Positions 5,245 to 7,271 of a stretch of DNA of 7,271 bases are shown here, one piece after another. Below the pieces are notes generated by a model. It was given only the letters and a program-made list of their open reading frames with translations. It did no database searches and was not told where the DNA came from. Made by a program: the position numbers and the translations under genes. Every line of letters begins with the position of its first letter. Positions within the stretch are counted from its first letter, which is position 1. Source of the DNA: Pyrobaculum sp. GTDB lineage: Archaea; Thermoproteota; Thermoprotei; Thermoproteales; Thermoproteaceae. The stretch covers positions 1 through 7,271 of the forward strand of contig JAEMPK010000136.1 in NCBI GenBank assembly GCA_022759345.1. Reading direction: 5' to 3'.

Positions 5245-6190
5245 GCCTCCTACCCCACAGCAGGCTTATAAGCATTACGGCAACCCCCGTGGCGATTAGG
5301 TTAAGGCCGACCGACCAGTGCACCGCCGCCTCCCCGCGCTCGGTGAGGAGGTGCCCCACCAGAGCCACAGTCCCATTTACCACAAGGGGATTCACGGGGG
5401 CCCTGTCGAGGGGGATTGACAGCTCGCCTCTGTCCGTGTAGGCGTAGATAACGCCGTTGGACACTGTGGCGTTGAACACCCTATATAGGGGCTGGGCGTT
5501 TTCCCACAGAAGGTAGCCGCCGGCAACCGCCGCGGCGGCCAAGGCAGTCAGCGCGAGCGGCTTGGGGATTCTGCTGCCGGCCACGAGGAGGGCCGAGAGC
5601 GCGAGCAGGAGGATCAGCGCTGTTGAGTACCACATGCGGATCGCCGGCGCCAGCTGAGGCAGGGCGGTCCCGGTGGCTGGGTGCAACGCCGGGAAGAGGA
5701 TAGGCGACACCAGCGTCACGGGGATGGAGGCCACGGCGATTATCAAGTAGGACGCCGCCAGTCTCCCCAGCCTGTCTGGGTCCTCCACAGACCTCTTCAG
5801 AATTATATACGCGGTGTAGAGCACGGCCATCACGCCTACAGCCATCTGCCGGGGGTCGCCTGACCACGCAGAGCCCCACGACTCAACGGCCCAGACCGTG
5901 CCCGTGAAGAAGCTGAGCCAGGAAAAAACGGCGGCTAACACCGCGGCTCTGTCCATGGCGATGAACCTCCTCTCGGTGGGCTTGAGGAGGTACAAAACGG
6001 CAGCCGCGGCGGCGGCGGCCGCCAGAAGAAGCGCCGCTATTGACTGAGGGACGTGTATGTAGAGGCTTCTATACGCGGTGGGGCTACCTAGGGGCACCAG
6101 AGCGGGGAAGGGCCCGCTCAGCGCTAGAAAAGACAGTAGAGAGATGTAAATAACGGCGAGGAGGCCGACGGCGAGGTCTCTGGACCGCAT
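5237..6190 (-). CDS. ccmC: Heme handling protein CcmC with altered WWD motif and C-terminal extension
   Basis: This 317-residue polytopic protein is longer than usual CcmC (about 220-250). The first external heme ligand region is clear: YRSLYIHVP at 40-48 (His46) matches the family's Y-x-H-V-P. The tryptophan-rich loop is WGSAWSGDPR at 105-114, aligning with WGTWWVWDAR, and the second histidine is His170 in LHPATG. CcmC binds heme with two external histidines and the WWD loop and loads it onto CcmE. Oddly, the W before the D is Gly111 here. After seven predicted membrane helices an extra external, strand-rich segment (about 229-290) and one more helix (about 292-312) follow. CcsA-type assembly proteins share the WWD loop, but the adjacent ccmE and ccmF favour CcmC. 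The start ATG has a TATA-like box about 25 bp upstream. First gene of the ccmC-ccmE-chaperone operon. Confidence 0.87.
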   Translation of the reverse strand: MRSRDLAVGLLAVIYISLLSFLALSGPFPALVPLGSPTAYRSLYIHVPQSIAALLLAAAAAAAAVLYLLKPTERRFIAMDRAAVLAAVFSWLSFFTGTVWAVESWGSAWSGDPRQMAVGVMAVLYTAYIILKRSVEDPDRLGRLAASYLIIAVASIPVTLVSPILFPALHPATGTALPQLAPAIRMWYSTALILLLALSALLVAGSRIPKPLALTALAAAAVAGGYLLWENAQPLYRVFNATVSNGVIYAYTDRGELSIPLDRAPVNPLVVNGTVALVGHLLTERGEAAVHWSVGLNLIATGVAVMLISLLWGRRHE

Positions 6191-6210
6191 GACGCTACGA
6201 TGCTTGAGGG

Positions 6211-6218
6211 GATATATG
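6211..6218 (-). promoter_or_regulatory. Putative TATA box for the ccmC operon
   Basis: On the minus strand catatatc is centred about 25 bp upstream of the ccmC ATG, the usual archaeal position for a leaderless message. No Shine-Dalgarno sequence precedes the start. The gene order implies that it drives ccmC, ccmE and the chaperone together. Confidence 0.5.
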
Positions 6219-6224
6219 CGTTGA

Positions 6225-6231
6225 GGTTAAC
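6225..6231. promoter_or_regulatory. GGTTAAC site in the ccmC/ccmF intergenic region
   Basis: GGTTAAC lies between the two divergent promoters, preceded by gttgag as in the nir region (3211-3216). The core GTTAAC occurs only twice that I can find in the window, here and in the nirS/cytochrome intergenic region. It may be a shared operator half-site; this is a hypothesis from two occurrences of a six-base core. Confidence 0.3.
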
Positions 6232-6246
6232 GGTTTATACGTCATG

Positions 6247-6254
6247 TTTATATA
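6247..6254 (+). promoter_or_regulatory. Putative TATA box for ccmF
   Basis: tttatata is centred about 22 bp before the GTG start of ccmF, slightly close for a leaderless promoter. A second candidate, tttatac at 6234-6240, would give a transcript with a leader of about 10 bases containing ggag (6262-6265) before the GTG. I cannot decide between them from sequence. Confidence 0.4.
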
Positions 6255-6272
6255 GTATAACGGAGTCGGCGC

Positions 6273-7271
6273 GTGTGGTGGCTTCTCGGCGCCTTGGGCC
6301 TCGCGGCGTGGGCGTTCTACATCAGCCGGTTCTTGACGCTTGACTTCTCCTTCCTCGACGTGTACGCCAACGCCTCAGCCGGCATGCCTCTTTACTACAG
6401 GCTGGCGGCCTCCCTCGTAAACGTGGGCGGGGTGTTTCTCTACGTCTCGGCTATTTCAGGAGCCGTGGCGTTGGCGGCGAGGAGCAGACGCGCCGCGGCC
6501 GTCAGCGTTGCGTTTCTCGCCGCCGGCGTCGCCTTGGGGGCCTTCGCCCGGTGGGGCGGCGGGGGGCCGGGTATTGGCCTCAACCCCCTCCTCAGAAGCC
6601 CGTGGGCAGTCCCCCACCCCATCCTAGTCGTGGCGGCGTATGCCCTTGTGCTGTCGGCGGTTGCCGAGAGGCGGCTTGCCCAGCCCTTGATGCGCCTCGC
6701 CTGGACCTTCGCCACCGCCGGCTTGGCGCTTGGGGGTTACTGGTCATATACCACCTTCGGCTGGGGCGGCTACTGGGCCTGGGACCCCGTGGAGACGGCG
6801 CTCTTTGTCCTGTGGCTGTTTTTAACTGCCTACCTACACGGCGGGGGCGGCGCCGCCCTCTACATGTCCGCCGCCGCTGTGTTTCTGACCATGGCCGTGA
6901 CCTACAGCGGCGTGTCCCCCCTCCACTCCTTCGCAGGCGTCATATGGGCCGGGAGGATTGCGCTCATCCCCTCGCTCCTACTCCTCGCCGCGGGCATCCT
7001 CGCACTCGCAAGAGAGAGGAGCAGAGACCCGGCGTATCTGGGGCCCTTGGCAGTGGGTCTCTACGTGTATTGGCTCCTGGCGCCCTCCGTGGCGGCTTCT
7101 CTAGTGGGCGCGGCGGCGGTGGCACCCTCCGGCGACGGGGCGATAAATCTAATACACCCCGTGTTGATCCCGGCGACGGCCGCCGCCTTGGTGCTCATAA
7201 TGAAGAGGGGGCTCGGCGCCAAGCCCGCGGCTCTGTGGACGGCAGTGTCGGCGGCGTTGGCGGCTGCGCTT
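6273..7271 (+). CDS. ccmF: Heme lyase component CcmF, partial (runs off the right edge)
   Basis: An open frame of 333 codons continues to the last base with no stop. CcmF landmarks appear in order: DFSFLDVYANASAGMPLYYR at about 24-43, aligning with the DFSV-YV-NS-LP-YYR region; NPLLRSPWAVPHP at 104-116 with the conserved P-His (His115); the WWD loop WGGYWAWDPVE at 164-174; TAYLH (His189), matching the heme b ligand position; and YSGVSPLHSFAG at 211-222 (His218), matching SGVL-S-HAFA. CcmF takes heme from CcmE and attaches it to CxxCH apocytochromes on the outer membrane face. The start is the first in-frame codon option, GTG 6273, after a stop at 6258-6260; it leaves a shorter N-terminus than in bacterial CcmF. 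It is divergent from ccmC and separated from it by 82 bp. The C-terminal part is outside the window. Confidence 0.9.
   Translation, partial: MWWLLGALGLAAWAFYISRFLTLDFSFLDVYANASAGMPLYYRLAASLVNVGGVFLYVSAISGAVALAARSRRAAAVSVAFLAAGVALGAFARWGGGGPGIGLNPLLRSPWAVPHPILVVAAYALVLSAVAERRLAQPLMRLAWTFATAGLALGGYWSYTTFGWGGYWAWDPVETALFVLWLFLTAYLHGGGGAALYMSAAAVFLTMAVTYSGVSPLHSFAGVIWAGRIALIPSLLLLAAGILALARERSRDPAYLGPLAVGLYVYWLLAPSVAASLVGAAAVAPSGDGAINLIHPVLIPATAAALVLIMKRGLGAKPAALWTAVSAALAAAL

Noticed and set aside
5999..6024. GCC/GGC-rich run resembling a trinucleotide repeat
   Set aside because: It encodes the poly-alanine part of a CcmC membrane helix (about 56-64). A similar Ala run is in the CcmE anchor. This is codon and composition bias, not an expansion of note.
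1..7271. tRNA, rRNA, CRISPR arrays, insertion sequences or terminators
   Set aside because: No spaced repeats, transposase motifs or tRNA-like folds were seen. Non-coding gaps are under 90 bp, and no convincing T-rich terminator follows either convergent pair.

Overview
The window looks like chromosomal DNA from a hyperthermophilic archaeon of the Thermoproteales, most likely Pyrobaculum or a close relative. The grounds are high-GC coding DNA, very tight packing, TATA-like boxes about 25 bp upstream of start codons with almost no leader, GTG starts, and archaeal-type versions of the cytochrome c maturation proteins. Genus placement is inference from style and gene content, not from a search. 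Nearly every base is coding. The only gaps are an 85-bp and an 82-bp divergent intergenic region and about 35 bp at the left edge.

Left part (1-4339), a nitrite-reduction module. A polytopic membrane protein with histidine motifs resembling NnrS (36-1040, +) converges on a tetrapyrrole methyltransferase (951-1583, -). The methyltransferase overlaps the 3' end of a gene for a Tat-exported heme d1 propeller protein (1574-3193, -). That protein is a nitrite reductase NirS that lacks the usual cytochrome c domain. Divergent from it lies a membrane-anchored monoheme cytochrome c (3279-3899, +), the natural candidate for the missing electron-entry domain. It is followed with a 4-base GTGA overlap by a small cysteine-rich, helix-turn-helix-like protein (3896-4339, +), a candidate redox or NO-responsive regulator.

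Right part (4310-7271), cytochrome c maturation (Ccm, System I). A minus-strand operon runs ccmC, ccmE, then a TorD/DmsD/NarJ-type chaperone, each overlapping the next by 4 to 8 bases. Divergent from ccmC is ccmF (6273 to beyond the right edge). CcmE carries the CxxxY variant of the heme-binding motif instead of HxxxY. CcmC has an altered WWD motif and an extra C-terminal domain.

How it fits together: the methyltransferase would supply a heme d1 precursor, NirS plus the separate cytochrome would reduce nitrite to NO on the outer face of the membrane, the NnrS-like protein may deal with NO, and the Ccm genes would attach heme to the CxxCH cytochrome. Missing from the window, presumably elsewhere, are the other heme d1 genes (nirD/L/G/H, nirJ, nirF), NO reductase, ccmA, ccmB and any thioredoxin-like Ccm component. 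Both divergent intergenic regions contain the only two GTTAAC sites I find in the window, which hints at shared regulation.
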